From Crambe crambe (taxonomy: Eukaryota; Porifera; Demospongiae; Poecilosclerida; Crambeidae), in assembly GCA_963924555.1 (NCBI GenBank), contig OZ004598.1, positions 3,868,501-3,932,500 on the forward strand: a DNA stretch of 64,000 bases, in the 5' to 3' direction. This document shows, in pieces, positions 21,440 through 32,714 of the stretch (position 1 is its first letter; the number at the start of each line of letters is the position of its first letter). The notes under the pieces are model-generated. The model saw nothing but the letters and a program-made list of their open reading frames with translations, was not told where the DNA came from and did not search any database. The position numbers and the translations under genes were made by a program.

Positions 21440-22975
21440 CTTAGGTGAGTGAAATCATGATAGAGTATGTAGATCTATTTAGTGCAGTCATGTATTAGAA
21501 CCTCAAAACGAGTTCCTTAGCATTGCAAATGACCTAGAGATCAAAATGTATTTAATGTTGGTAATACACCCTCGTACAAGAGGAAAATCGAGCATGGTCC
21601 CTTAGCTAGTTCCTTAGCATCGCTATAGATCCAAATGACTTAGACCCACTGGAGAGTTGTGATTAGGTCTGTGAAATCACAATAGAGTGTGCTACTCTAT
21701 TTAATGTGATCACATGTTGAATATAGAGTAATACACCCTCGTACAAGAGGAAAATTAAGCATGGTCCCTTAGCTGGTTCCTTAGCATTGCTATAGATCCA
21801 AATGACCTAGACCCACTGGAGAGTTATGATTAGGTCTGTGAAATCACAATAGAGTGTGTTACTCTATTTAATGTGATCACATATAGAATATAGAGTAATA
21901 TACCCTCGTACAAGAGGCATGGTCCCTCAGCTGGTTCCTTAGCATTGCTATAGATCCAATGGATCCAGACCCACAGGAGAGTCATGATTAGGTCTGTGAA
22001 ATCACAATAGAGTGTGTTACTCTATTTAATGTGATCACATGTTGGATATAGAGTAATATACCCTCGTACAAGAGGAAAATTGAGCATGGTCCCTTAGCTT
22101 GTTCCTTAGCATTGATCCAATGGACCTAGACCCACAGGAGAATCATGATTAGGTCTGTGAAATCACAATAGAGTGTGTTACTCTATTTAATGTGATCACA
22201 TGTTGGATATAGAGTAATATACCCTCGTACAAGAGGAAAATTCAGCATGGTCCCTTAGCTGGTTCCTTAGCATTGCTATAGATCCAAAATGACCTAGAGC
22301 CACAGGAGGTGTTTAGAGAGTTATTCTATTCAGTGTCAGCACATGTTGCATATGGAGTAATGGCCTCATAGAGGTGCATGGTCCCCTAGTTGTTGATTTT
22401 TTGCATATCCAAATGTCCGAGAGCCATGTCACAAGAGTTTTGATTAGGTCTGTGAAATTATTATGTTGTAATACACCCTCGTACAGGAGGAAAATTGAGC
22501 ATGGTCCCTTAGCTGGTTCCTTAGCATTGCTATAGATCCAAATGACCTAGACCCACAGGAGAGTCATGATTAGGTCTGTGAAATCACAATAGAGTGTGTT
22601 ACTCTATTTAATGTGATCACATGTTGAATAATTATAGAGTAATACACCCTCGTACAAGAGGAAAATTCAGCATGGTCCCTTAGCTGGTTCCTTAGCATTG
22701 CTAACCTAATCACAAGGTCTAAGTCATTTGGATCTATAGCAATGCTAAGGAACCAGCTAATGGATCACGCTCAATTTTCCTCTTATACGAGGGTGTATTA
22801 CTCTATATTCGACATGTGATCACATTAAATAGAGTAACACACTCTATTGTGATTTCATAGACCTAATCACAAGGTCTAAGTCATTTGGATCTATCTGTGA
22901 AATCACAATAGAGTGTGTTACTCTATTCAATGTGATCACATGTTGGATATACACCCTCGTACAAGAGGAAATGCC
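21440..22975. repeat. Tandem satellite, ~160-168-bp unit, ending in an inverted unit
   Basis: About seven direct units. The block GATTAGGTCTGTGAAATCAC recurs at about 21661, 21828, 21986, 22147, 22439 and 22568. Each full unit also contains TAGAGTGTGTTACTCTA, TGTGATCACAT, ACCCTCGTACAAGAGG and GGTTCCTTAGCATTGC. From about 22705 to 22880 one unit is in inverse orientation, followed by a partial direct unit to about 22975. Short internal palindromes (ACTCTA/TAGAGT; CCTC/GAGG; TGATCA) give each unit hairpin potential. The first units, near 21440-21600, are the most diverged, as expected at array edges. No coding capacity. Confidence 0.9.
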
Positions 22976-23167
22976 TATCCTGGTTTGTTCTAAGTGCTAT
23001 GGGCATATTTCATTTGTGGGGTCAAAGGTCAAACGAACGTGCGCATGTGTATTATTAACTATGCCCGCTAGCTATTGACGTACCAAATATTCAATTCCTG
23101 GTTTCTTAAAGTTGGCAGAAAAAGATATCAAATATTAATTAAGATTTGATTTTTGACCTGACATCAC

Positions 23168-24134
23168 TAATAGGGTAAAACGGGGTAATTCCGGTCACTC
23201 TTTATGACTGCTATGTTCAGTCCCTCGAAACACAGAGGTTAAGCAAGGATAAGCTTCGAAAAAATTTTCCCAGACAGCACCACATTAGTACAGTTTAGTA
23301 CAGTTTATGCTCCAAAAAGATAGAGTGCAGGTTGAAATAATGTAGAATTAAAAATAATTTAAAGTGTGCAGCTGATAAATTGATAAAATCAAATTCATGG
23401 GGTAATTCCAGTCAGCTCATCTATTTTGCAGTTAAAGCTGTATAAAAGATTTATGAAGTTGAATTATAATTATTTGCACCTGTTTAGATGCTACATGGGC
23501 CCAGAGACAGTTATAACTAAGTTCTATCAACCATTTGCAGTGATTTAGATTGAAAAAGATGATGAATTCAATAATAATGTCTGGATACTATAATAGCATG
23601 GTCAATTCCTCTCTTCCTTGTCCAGAACTTTGAGGGTTACTTCTCTGGCAGTTCCAGATAAAGGTTAAAACTTAATACTTACAAAATGTTTTTTCACACA
23701 CAATCGGTATAAGGGGTCTGGCTCGAGAATAGTCTAGATACTAGGTCCTGTAAGCTGTAAACTAGTGGCGATATTTCCTCTGTGTCTGATCTTTAGCTGC
23801 AAACTAAAGTGTAGTTACTTTCAGTATAAATGTAGTTAATAGTCTCACAGTTATGAGCTGCCTGCTTACCTTATCTCAGTAGCTATGTACAAAATTCTGA
23901 AGTTTTGACAACAGGCCTACCGTGATCATGTCAAACATGACAGAATAACAAGTGCTCCTTTGCCAACAGAAAACAATATATGCTAATCATTCTACCCAAA
24001 TGTAGCCAAGTGAACTAGCTACCTGCAGCAGAAAAAAAAATTGATTTGGTGCAAAAACTCTGTAGATACTGACATTCTTTCTCCGCGTGATCGGAATTGC
24101 ACCAGGACTGGAATTACCCCGCTTTACCCTATTA
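23168..24134. mobile_element. TIR element with ~30-bp ends (TAATAGGGTAAA.CGGGG)
   Basis: The left end 23168-23197 and right end 24105-24134 are inverted copies with about three mismatches. The subterminal sequence GGGGTAATTCC recurs inside (about 23400), and a ...CGGAATTGCACCAGG variant lies near the right end. 967 bp with no transposase frame. The ends include TA dinucleotides, so a TA-duplicating Tc1/mariner/pogo-type origin is possible but unproven. Confidence 0.75.
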
Positions 24135-24676
24135 AAATGACCGTTAATGTGTTTTGTGTTGGCATATTTCATTTTGGGCATAATATTTGGCATAATAGGG
24201 CAAAAATAGTGGCAGTGGTAAAAAGCATAATACGGGGGGAAATTGGCAGAATCTATGCCAGACCACGTACTCAAGATGATCGACTGAGGGGGAGGATTCA
24301 ATATCTTCACTCATATCTAGTTCGGGCAGAGACCAAGAAGGTGCAAGAAGAAATCACCAGGATCAATGGCTGCACACTTGATACTCAAATTTGATAAGAA
24401 TTATCATAATGCGGGCATGCTAGTGGCGCACAGGAACTGGGCCTTCCAGCTAGCTCTTCTAGCTGGTGACTGTTTTAGTATACTTCTAACCTTTGGTGTA
24501 CAATTAACCTTCTCCAGCGAGATTTTTCGAGGCTCAACGACGAGCATGCACAAGAATGTACACTCAGCATTTTGTAAGATTCTGTCTCTCATGTGCATAA
24601 ATAATATCACGATAATTTATGAACATGTACAATGAAATTGATGGAATTGCTAAATGAACACCTATAGTTTTTGAAG

Positions 24677-27600
24677 TCAGTTCAGTGTCCACTTCTTGGT
24701 GATTTTGACGTCCTTATTGCCCCACATGCCTGTCCGAGTGTGATGGTAGTGGACTAGACCAGGGGGTCTGATCCGAAATGCTTCAAAGCCCTTTGCCAAT
24801 GATCTGTGAAGTGGTGAAAAGACTTGATGTATATAGGTACATTATATAAGGCTATGTTAAAGTGAGTAGTGAAGTGACAATTCAAGTTCTTTTGCTCTTT
24901 CTCTGTGCCTCTACACTCAGTGGAGGTCAAAGATCAAAGAGAACTGAATGGTATACATTTAGTATTTCACACTCACTCAACAATTCTCTAGCTATCATTA
25001 ACCATAACTCTCTTACCTGTCAAGTATGTCCCAGTCTTCTCCACCCCACTTGGTCTTATAACTTTTTGTGTCAAAACCCCCAAACTTGGTCCAGTCTGAC
25101 TTGTACATGGCAAAGAGTCCATACGTAAGTGTCTCCCAGAAACCATTGCAGTTGATCTCCGTGTAGCCCTCGTTCAGTCGAAAGAACATGGGAGTGAAGG
25201 CCATCTTGTACTGGACTGTGTGCTGGAATGAAACAGTGGGCATAGCTATCTAATCGTAATGAGATAACTCCCTATGTCTCAACACAGCTAGCTACTTAAA
25301 GAGATCATGGCTTAATATAAGTGGACATACATATATTATACAGGCAGTAAGCAGGTTGCATATTTCAATGTTAAATTATTTTCATTAAGGAAAATAACGC
25401 ACTTAGCACGTACATAATTTGAAATGAAGCCATTATTTACCTTTAATGTTATGACAATTAAGTGATATTATTATTTGTAATCTATGAAAAAAGATTAGCG
25501 AGCAGTCCTTGGTGAAAATGCCTATAGTCACCAGACTATTTCTCCAGGTAATAGGCTGACTGGCAAGACTACTCTTGCCATTATACATTCATTGAACCTG
25601 AGAGCAAAGATGTTCATGGCTCTGGACTACAACGGTGATGAAACGTGGTTCATGAAAACCACATGAAGCTCATTCTTAATGAACAACCTAGATTAGACAC
25701 CAATCAAGAAGCAGTTAACTAATCGAACATCATTAATGGCTTATTAATGGTATCCTATAGACAGTGCATACACAAGTAAGTGAGGTCAGGATGAAGCATG
25801 AATTGCTTCCTCCCACATAATTGTAAGGAACTTACTTTTCTTATGTACTCCACTATTCCATGTGGGAGTGTCAAGTGCATATCTATTGTCATGACGATAC
25901 TATTCGGATCCTGTGTGATTACAAAGAGGAAAAGGGTCACAACTTTACAGTACAAAATTTTTTGTGGGTAAAATTTTGTCACTGATTTAATCATATGGTT
26001 AATATTTACTAGTACATTTACCCTCATTAGTTCGAGTGAAATTAATCTCACTCGTAATTCATAATTTCACTCCTACATCTGAGCATGTGCAGACTAACCA
26101 TAGTAACAACATTTCTGAAGATGGCCATATGGTAGGCAAGCCTTGATTGATTTCTACAGCATTTTTTCAGGGTGAATTGTAGGCGCTATGCTTATCTAAG
26201 TGGATTGTTGGCCTAGTAGGCCACCACTAGGCTGAAGTGTTTTGTAGCAATCATTACGTCCTACATGCAGCTGCCCGGCTGATACAAGTAATCAAATTCT
26301 ATTCCACTATATCTATCTGGTATCCACACCTTACTAGACTCTCTCTCTCTCTCTCTCTCTCTCTTGCTTACCTCTACAGAGTTAATACCTGCTTGAAGTC
26401 CACCACTACGTGAAAATAACCCTTTAAGGTGTATCACTTGGATCCTAACAATGAATGATTTGAAGTGACATGAAAACAAAACCAAGGTGTTAAACAGAAA
26501 ACTAAGTTAGAGAATATCGATATCAATGCCCATGCAATTTGGTATTTGACAGCATTTAGATAATGCACTTTTAAAATAGAATTCATCAACCCTGCTTTCA
26601 ACATGCCAGTACTTGTAATACGTAGCTCTAAACAGCAAAAATTCTTCCAAGAAGCCTCAACTATTGGTGCAAAGATAAAATCTTCGTGTTCTTGCAAAGT
26701 GTTAACCACCTAGCCGGTTGTGTGTTAGTTGTTTTGGTTTTCGTTTTTTTTCCACATACCAATTGCATTTAGCATTAAGAACAATCACGCCCATACATAT
26801 AAAATCAGTGGGCAGAGAGTCAGAAAGAAGCTAATTTGAAGAGCAATAAGATACTGAAGGTAGTAGCTATAGATAGCTCACTGTCAGTTACATTTTCGAG
26901 CGTAGCTTATAAGTTGCAAGGCTACCTTAGGCTGGAAACCCTACCTACGTAGAATGATGGTGTTCTGCTATAGTCTCACTGAACTATCTATGTTTTCTCA
27001 GCAATGACTGAGAACTAGAAGGTGGCATATAATTTTTGGCTCTAGTGTGATTGTAGTAAGTACTGAGATGGGAAGAATGAAGTTCTAGAGTGACTGTAAG
27101 AGCAGAAACATTACACTATTTGTTTATTCATTACAGTTTTCTACTTGGTATGCAATTTCAAAAATCACGAATATTTTACACCACAAAATTTCCCACTATA
27201 CGGTAGCTAATATAAGTATTAGGCTGACCTCTAGCCTCGTCTCCAGGCCGTCGTAAGGGGGAGGGGAAGAGCCTCCATGATACACACTGACTGCACATGT
27301 GCGAAAATGTACCAGAAAATCTGGTACTTCATTTATTTAATTGAAAAGTGCACATGCACAATTTAAGCCCCCGCAAGAATTAATGTGATAGTAGATAGTG
27401 ATAGTAGGAATGGTAGCTGATTTCCATAGTTATATTGCACAGTCAATATGTACCAGGCCGTCTTTTCCTCCCCCTTCCGAAGGGCCTGGGGACAAGGCTA
27501 TAGCTAACCTCTTGAATGAACTCTTCTTTGCCTCTTCTGCAATGTCCATATCTTGACTTTCATAGTCCACAATGATCAAGGAGAAATGCTCGTCATGAGT

Positions 27601-28232
27601 GTGTTCATAGATCTATGTAATCAAGAAACATACAAACTTGATCTCATTTTAAGAACCAGCTAGGAAAAGCTCTGGTTCATGATTATACTTCTTTGTCTCT
27701 TCTAGTGGGAGGTTCCACACAGCTATTATTAGCTGTGCTGAATACTCACTCTTAGGTCATAGTTGCTCCTATTGTATTCACAGGACATAGAGTTGTCAAC
27801 AGTGCTACTTGGAAAAGGTTTGTTAACTATAGCTATGTTCTACATAGTAACCACGGTCCTTAGAAACCCTCAAGCTGCTACAGCCCATGGCCCTTGGGTT
27901 TCTAAAGATGGTAAATCCCTAGGTCTTAGTGAACTATTTCTGACCATATCGTGTCCTAATCTACTTTCAATGTGTAACACATTATCAACGCTGTACATAG
28001 ATACATGCTGTTGGGAAAGTTGTAGACTTACATCTTCCATGTTATATATGAGATGCTTGACCCACAGCCCAAGGTTCTTTACTATAGGAAGTCATACATA
28101 CATCACATCACATACATACATACATACATACATACATACATACATACATACATACATACATACATACATACATACATACATACATACATCATACATACAT
28201 ACATACATACATACATACATACATACATACAT

Positions 28233-28271
<39 letters not shown>

Positions 28272-31200
28272 CATCATACATACATACATACATACATACA
28301 TACATACATACATCACACATTTAGGAGGGTGTGTATAAAAAAAAAGGAATTGTACTTTGAACTCACTTTAGTCGGACCCGATTTCAAACTGATTATTGAT
28401 GGAGTACTGGGGTTGCAGGCATGCATGATTAAGTCAAGTGTATATGCCTGGGGCTGACTGTTTGCTCCATTGAACTGGCAGATTCATTGGTACATTATTG
28501 TTATGAAGAAGATCAGGCACATACCGGCTATAACAAAGTAGACTTCATCATTCTTCTTCCATTGAAAGTTGGAAGTATGACAGAGTTTGGAGGAATCTTT
28601 TTCTAAGTAGACATACTCAGACGTAGTTATGACCTTCTTTTCAGGATGGTGCAGTTGTACTTCCATCTCCAGTAAGAATCTACTGCCACGATCTTTATTT
28701 GTAGTTTCTTCAAGGTGGTGTAGTCTCATGACGTCTCCTTTTATCTTACTGGCCTTCAGTGCAGCAGTGTACAAGGATACAACCTTATCCACAACCTAGA
28801 ATTGATCAAAGATCAGATAACTAGCTACCAAGATTTCAATTTATAGTAAGTTTTATCATCTCACACTTTTGTCTATGGTTGGATTGCCTCTGTCATTCTT
28901 CTGCCCCTTCTTGAACCAAGTCTCATCTCTTGGCGCCACTTTTGATTCAATGACCTGCCAAACACCTTTATACTTTTTGACTTTGCGAGGATAAGCATGC
29001 AAAGAAGTGAAGCTGCAGCTAGGTAGGACATCAAGATTAGTGTCTGCAAGAAGTGAGACATGTATCATGTTTTGTGAGAGGAAAATGTGAAGAGATGCAG
29101 TAAAGAGGGAGAGAAAGTGACAGAGGCCAGGAGGAATTAAGATCAAAGGGAAAAGAAGAGGAGAGAAAGACAGAAGGGAAATGAGACAGATTGAAGAAAG
29201 GAATCTCTACGAAGGACTAAGTGGCTGATTGACAGATCCCAAAGAGTCCTTTACTCGGAGGTTCCCATACATAATACACTACAAGCAATTCTTTTGTTTC
29301 GAAATTTCAAAAAACACAAGACATGTACGCTCTGCTACTAGTTGCTAGAATGCCTATGCCCGGCAGCTTCTAAGAGTGGAGACTCCAAGACATGTACGCT
29401 CTGCTACTAGTTGCTAGAATGCCTATGCCTGGCAGCTTCTAAGAATGGAGACTCCAAGACATGTACGCTCTGCTACTATTTGCTTTCATTTTGCTCCCTT
29501 GCCTTTATGGTCGGTTGAGTAATTAGTTCTAACTATGGCCACAGCATAAAATGGCTTACTTGAAGGTATTTCTGAAAAGACAGGGTGATGGGTCTGCAAG
29601 TGATTGCTAGGAAGAGAACTATGAAATGATTGATGATTTTCTACGGCACTTGTGTCACTATCTGCAATAAGAATAATTAACAATGAATGAGGTATTCTAT
29701 TGGCTACCACTATCGAATACTCACAATTTACAGCCATTGCAATATTACTGTCTGGGATGGGTACATACACACTTGATGAAGGTATCTTCCACTATAAATA
29801 AATCGAATACATGTAACGCAATGTAGCTATGCTTGAGATTAAAACTATGTAGGCTACCTTGACTTCTGCTATTACTCTTCCCTGAAATGCTTTTTCTAAG
29901 AACTCAAAGTAGCGAGGACCAGGAGATGAACAACTGCATTCGATGATAGAGAATACAGAAATCACAACCCCAGAAAAATTCAAGACTGTTGTTATAAGAA
30001 ACTCTCTCTCTTTCTCTCTCTCTCCCTCTCTCCCTACTCCTCAGTCCTCATATTATATACTCCACATACTTCACATCCGAAGACACTTTATTTTTCATTT
30101 TCTGACGCCATATAGAATTGTATTTTTGATGTACCTGCATCAAAAGTAACTACTAACTTGATATCTGCACTTTCACAGCGTTCTATGCACACATGCATGC
30201 TCACCAAAGTAAGTATTTGTTTCATTTTAACTGGATCTGAATTTTCGCTGATCCAAAGTTCCACAGAAACTGCTGCTGAAAGTTCGTAAAGCTCTACTTT
30301 GAAGGAGTAAATCCCTACAAATAATATGATATAATTATTATACATAAATTCTTTTTTAAAAACATACCTGATTCCGGTAGATTGAGGTAGCCATACATTT
30401 TGTGTCCATATCGACCTTTTATATCTGCTTTGTCTACTTCATCAAACACACTGTATAATCTGGAAGCTGTGCGTTGTTCCTTTTGAAATAAAAGTCACTA
30501 TTATCATATAGAAGTTGCTATTTTTCCCCTTACATCAGGAAAAGCAGGGAAATCTTTGCTTATTCTCAAGTCATCCACCAAGTAGCCAGTCAACCAGTGC
30601 CAGATATCATAATTTAACAATCCTATCATCTAGAAAAGATACATTAGCAGTTATAGTGAATGCTCAAGGGGCAAGGTGAATGCAAACAGACTATAGCTAT
30701 AATCTATCAAACTCCTATCCCATATCTCCTTGGCTACTTTGTTTTTGTTTTGCTGTTGTTTTGTTCAAGGGCTAAAACCACATTTATAGCTACCAAGTAG
30801 AAAAATCATAAACACCTAAAAAATCATAGAATGCAATGCAATTTTGGAATATTTTGGGTAAAGTTTGTCAAGTATACAACAAGTTTTGGTAAGGGGTCAT
30901 ATGTACATAAATCACCCAATGAATTCTCACTAGAGCTAATGGCTGAGAAAATAGAAGTTGGCTCTTCTCTACAGTAAGTACTGAGACAGGTACAATAAAG
31001 CTCACTGTGATCATTGCAGTTAGTCAACTTTGCATACTTCTTCCAACCACCAATAATCACTGCCATGTATCGAACATCTCTGCCCCTCCCACGTACCAAA
31101 TACATACCCATCACTGCCCCTCCCCCTCCCACCAAATATATATCCATCACACCACTCCACACTCCCTCCTCACCACCCTCCCTCCCTCTTCACTCTCACT

Positions 31201-32321
31201 CCCTCCCTCCTCACCCTCACTCCCTCCCTCCTCACCCTCACTTCCTCCCTCCTCACCCTCACTCACTCCCTCCTCACCCTCACTCCCTCCCTCCCTCATG
31301 TCGTCAACATGCAGAAGGTATAACTTTGCAGTCTAAAATGTATACTCTTGGAAGAAGTGATTTGAGAGTGGGTCATTTCTTATTTGTTTATTTATTTTAT
31401 CTAGCACTATCAGTATGTTAATTGCTATAAACTTACTGAAGAATCAATAAATGTTTCTAAATCAGTTACTGTCTGGTTTATTTCAGATTCTATAGATAAA
31501 GGATCCTCCTGTGGCGTTTTCTTCGAATGTTTTTGAAATAATAATGTCACATATTCATCTGTAAATAAGCAGGTAAAAATTAATGTGTCAATGTAATAAT
31601 AATAACTACACCAATTTCAGAACCAGCATACTCGCTCGGTATGTAGTTATACTATAGTAAGCTAGTTGCTAGAAAGCAAACAAAAACCTTTATTTTTTCT
31701 TCTGAATCTCCAAAATAGGATGGGGATTGATTGGGTTCAGTCGCTTTTCAGAGATCTACCTGCTAGATCTATCTACAGTCCAAGTTGGGTCGTACTAAAA
31801 CTCAAGGAATACCACCTTCAAAAAGTGCCTACTCAGCAATAATTATTGAATGTCTGACCCCATTGCATTCCCATTCATTTTCTAGATAACCCCTTAGCTG
31901 TTTACATCACCTCGCTCCTCGCACTCAAGGACTATTCTATTATCTGTCTGGTTGATCCAATAATTTGACCCCGCCCCATAGTGGAATCTTTGTGCACCTT
32001 CACTTCTTCACTTCCAACAATGAAATTTTTCCTCAACAATGTCTTCTACTATGCATCATGTACTACTGATCATTCCATTATAATTCTGCAGAACGCCCTA
32101 AACCCTATACTGTAGCTGTGTACGCCCCTGGCTATTATAAACAGCTGCAAGGTCTTTAGTGAGTCAGCTTAGAAATACTGATGCATTGCCACGGTCCCCG
32201 CTAGTTAGCGCTAGCTAGATTAGCTAGTAAGTTAGCTTTTAAACTTACAGTTGAATAAAAGTGAAGCGACACAGATCACACACAATCCACCAGCTAGGAA
32301 TTTAATATAAATAGTCTTCAT
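24677..32321 (-). CDS. Beta-1,4-N-acetylgalactosaminyltransferase, B4GALNT3/4-like (paralogue A, 635 aa, 17 exons)
   Basis: Exons (5' to 3'): 32249-32321, 31437-31558, 30534-30629, 30368-30479, 30205-30314, 30070-30134, 29858-29933, 29725-29791, 29560-29661, 28865-29043, 28525-28795, 28032-28081, 27509-27612, 26372-26444, 25836-25910, 25017-25222, 24677-24803. They sum to 1908 nt, in frame throughout. It is a type II membrane protein: residues 7-23 (KFLAGGLCVICVASLLF) form the anchor, then a short stalk, and exons 3-5 resemble the PA14-like N-terminal region of B4GALNT3/4. A central RGSRFLLEMEVQL block follows, then the catalytic GT-A part: LIIVDYESQDMDI, SRSGGLQAGINSVE, a D-M-H metal-site candidate (TIDMHL), WGGEDWDILDR at about 583 and VHYHHTRTGMW near the end. 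The family transfers GalNAc to GlcNAc to make LacdiNAc in the Golgi. Exon 6 is the least certain. The second paralogue lies upstream on the same strand. Human members are about 1000 aa, and this copy lacks their long linker. Confidence 0.9.
26339..26364. repeat. (CT)n microsatellite beside exon 14 of paralogue A
   Basis: About 13 CT units immediately downstream of the exon 14 donor. The paralogue carries a CT run at the homologous place (36928-36949), so it predates the gene duplication. Confidence 0.85.
27233..27502. mobile_element. MITE in an intron of paralogue A, inserted at the exon 13 splice donor
   Basis: The ends AGCCTCGTCTCCAGGCC and GGCCTGGGGACAAGGCT are inverted near-copies. The flanks are GCTGACCTCT (27223-27232) and GCTAACCTCT (27503-27512), a roughly 10-bp target duplication with one mismatch, as expected for MULE-type elements. 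The right flank is the exon 13/donor junction itself. Related ends occur at about 6030-6062 and 51387-51446. Confidence 0.75.
28092..28318. repeat. (CATA)n microsatellite in intron 11 of paralogue A
   Basis: About 225 bp of ACATACAT repeats broken by TCATACA and a (CA)n run at about 28250-28272. Long frames on both strands here are repeat translations, not genes. Confidence 0.95.
29320..29481. repeat. 69-bp tandem repeat, about 2.3 copies, intron 9 of paralogue A
   Basis: ACATGTACGCTCTGCTACTA begins at 29321, 29390 and 29459 (period exactly 69). The units are nearly identical and the third is truncated. Confidence 0.9.
31160..31297. repeat. 21-bp pyrimidine-rich minisatellite, intron 2 of paralogue A
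   Basis: Unit CTCCCTCCCTCCTCACCCTCA, slightly degenerate, repeated about six times. The minus-strand transcript would be G/A-rich. Overlapping plus-strand frames are repeat artefacts. Confidence 0.9.
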
Positions 32322-32714
32322 CAGCTGTGACTACAGATCAGCTAGTCTATGCCTACACTAACAGCTATGCATATCCTGACACAGAGGTGTATTAAAGTAG
32401 AAAGAAAAAACGGCTAGCTAGCTAGCTGCACTAATAATAATTACGACATGGTCTGGGACTTTCCCTTCTCTAACAGGTACAGGGCGTATCTTTGTCTTTA
32501 GGGGCGTACCGATTTTCAAGGAAGTGATGGACTTAATGATTGCGGGAGGGTTACCTGAGGGTCTAAAAGTGTGGAAGTAGCTAGCTTCGCTTGCTCAGAT
32601 GAGCTACATGTATAATAAGGTGTATTAAAATTGCTTGCTATATAAAATTATCAACCCCTTTTTCTTCTCTCTAGCTTTATTAAATCAGCTGTTTTTCAAA
32701 TCTGAGATAACCAG
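32322..32714. promoter_or_regulatory. Divergent intergenic region between paralogue A and the second TRIM-NHL gene
   Basis: The 393 bp between the two start codons must hold both promoters unless the 5' UTRs are spliced from further away. No TATA-type element stands out. It contains a run of GCTA repeats near 32410 and a mixed T/C stretch before the TRIM start. Confidence 0.4.

Noticed and set aside
21440..22975. CRISPR-like array
   Set aside because: Units are ~165 bp with no conserved-repeat/unique-spacer alternation, in a eukaryotic setting: a satellite.
27763..28457. Long frames with THTYIHTYIH-type protein on both strands
   Set aside because: Translation of the (CATA)n microsatellite in an intron.
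31007..31421. Pro/Ser-rich frames SLPPSSPSLPP
   Set aside because: Translation of a 21-bp minisatellite in intron 2 of paralogue A.
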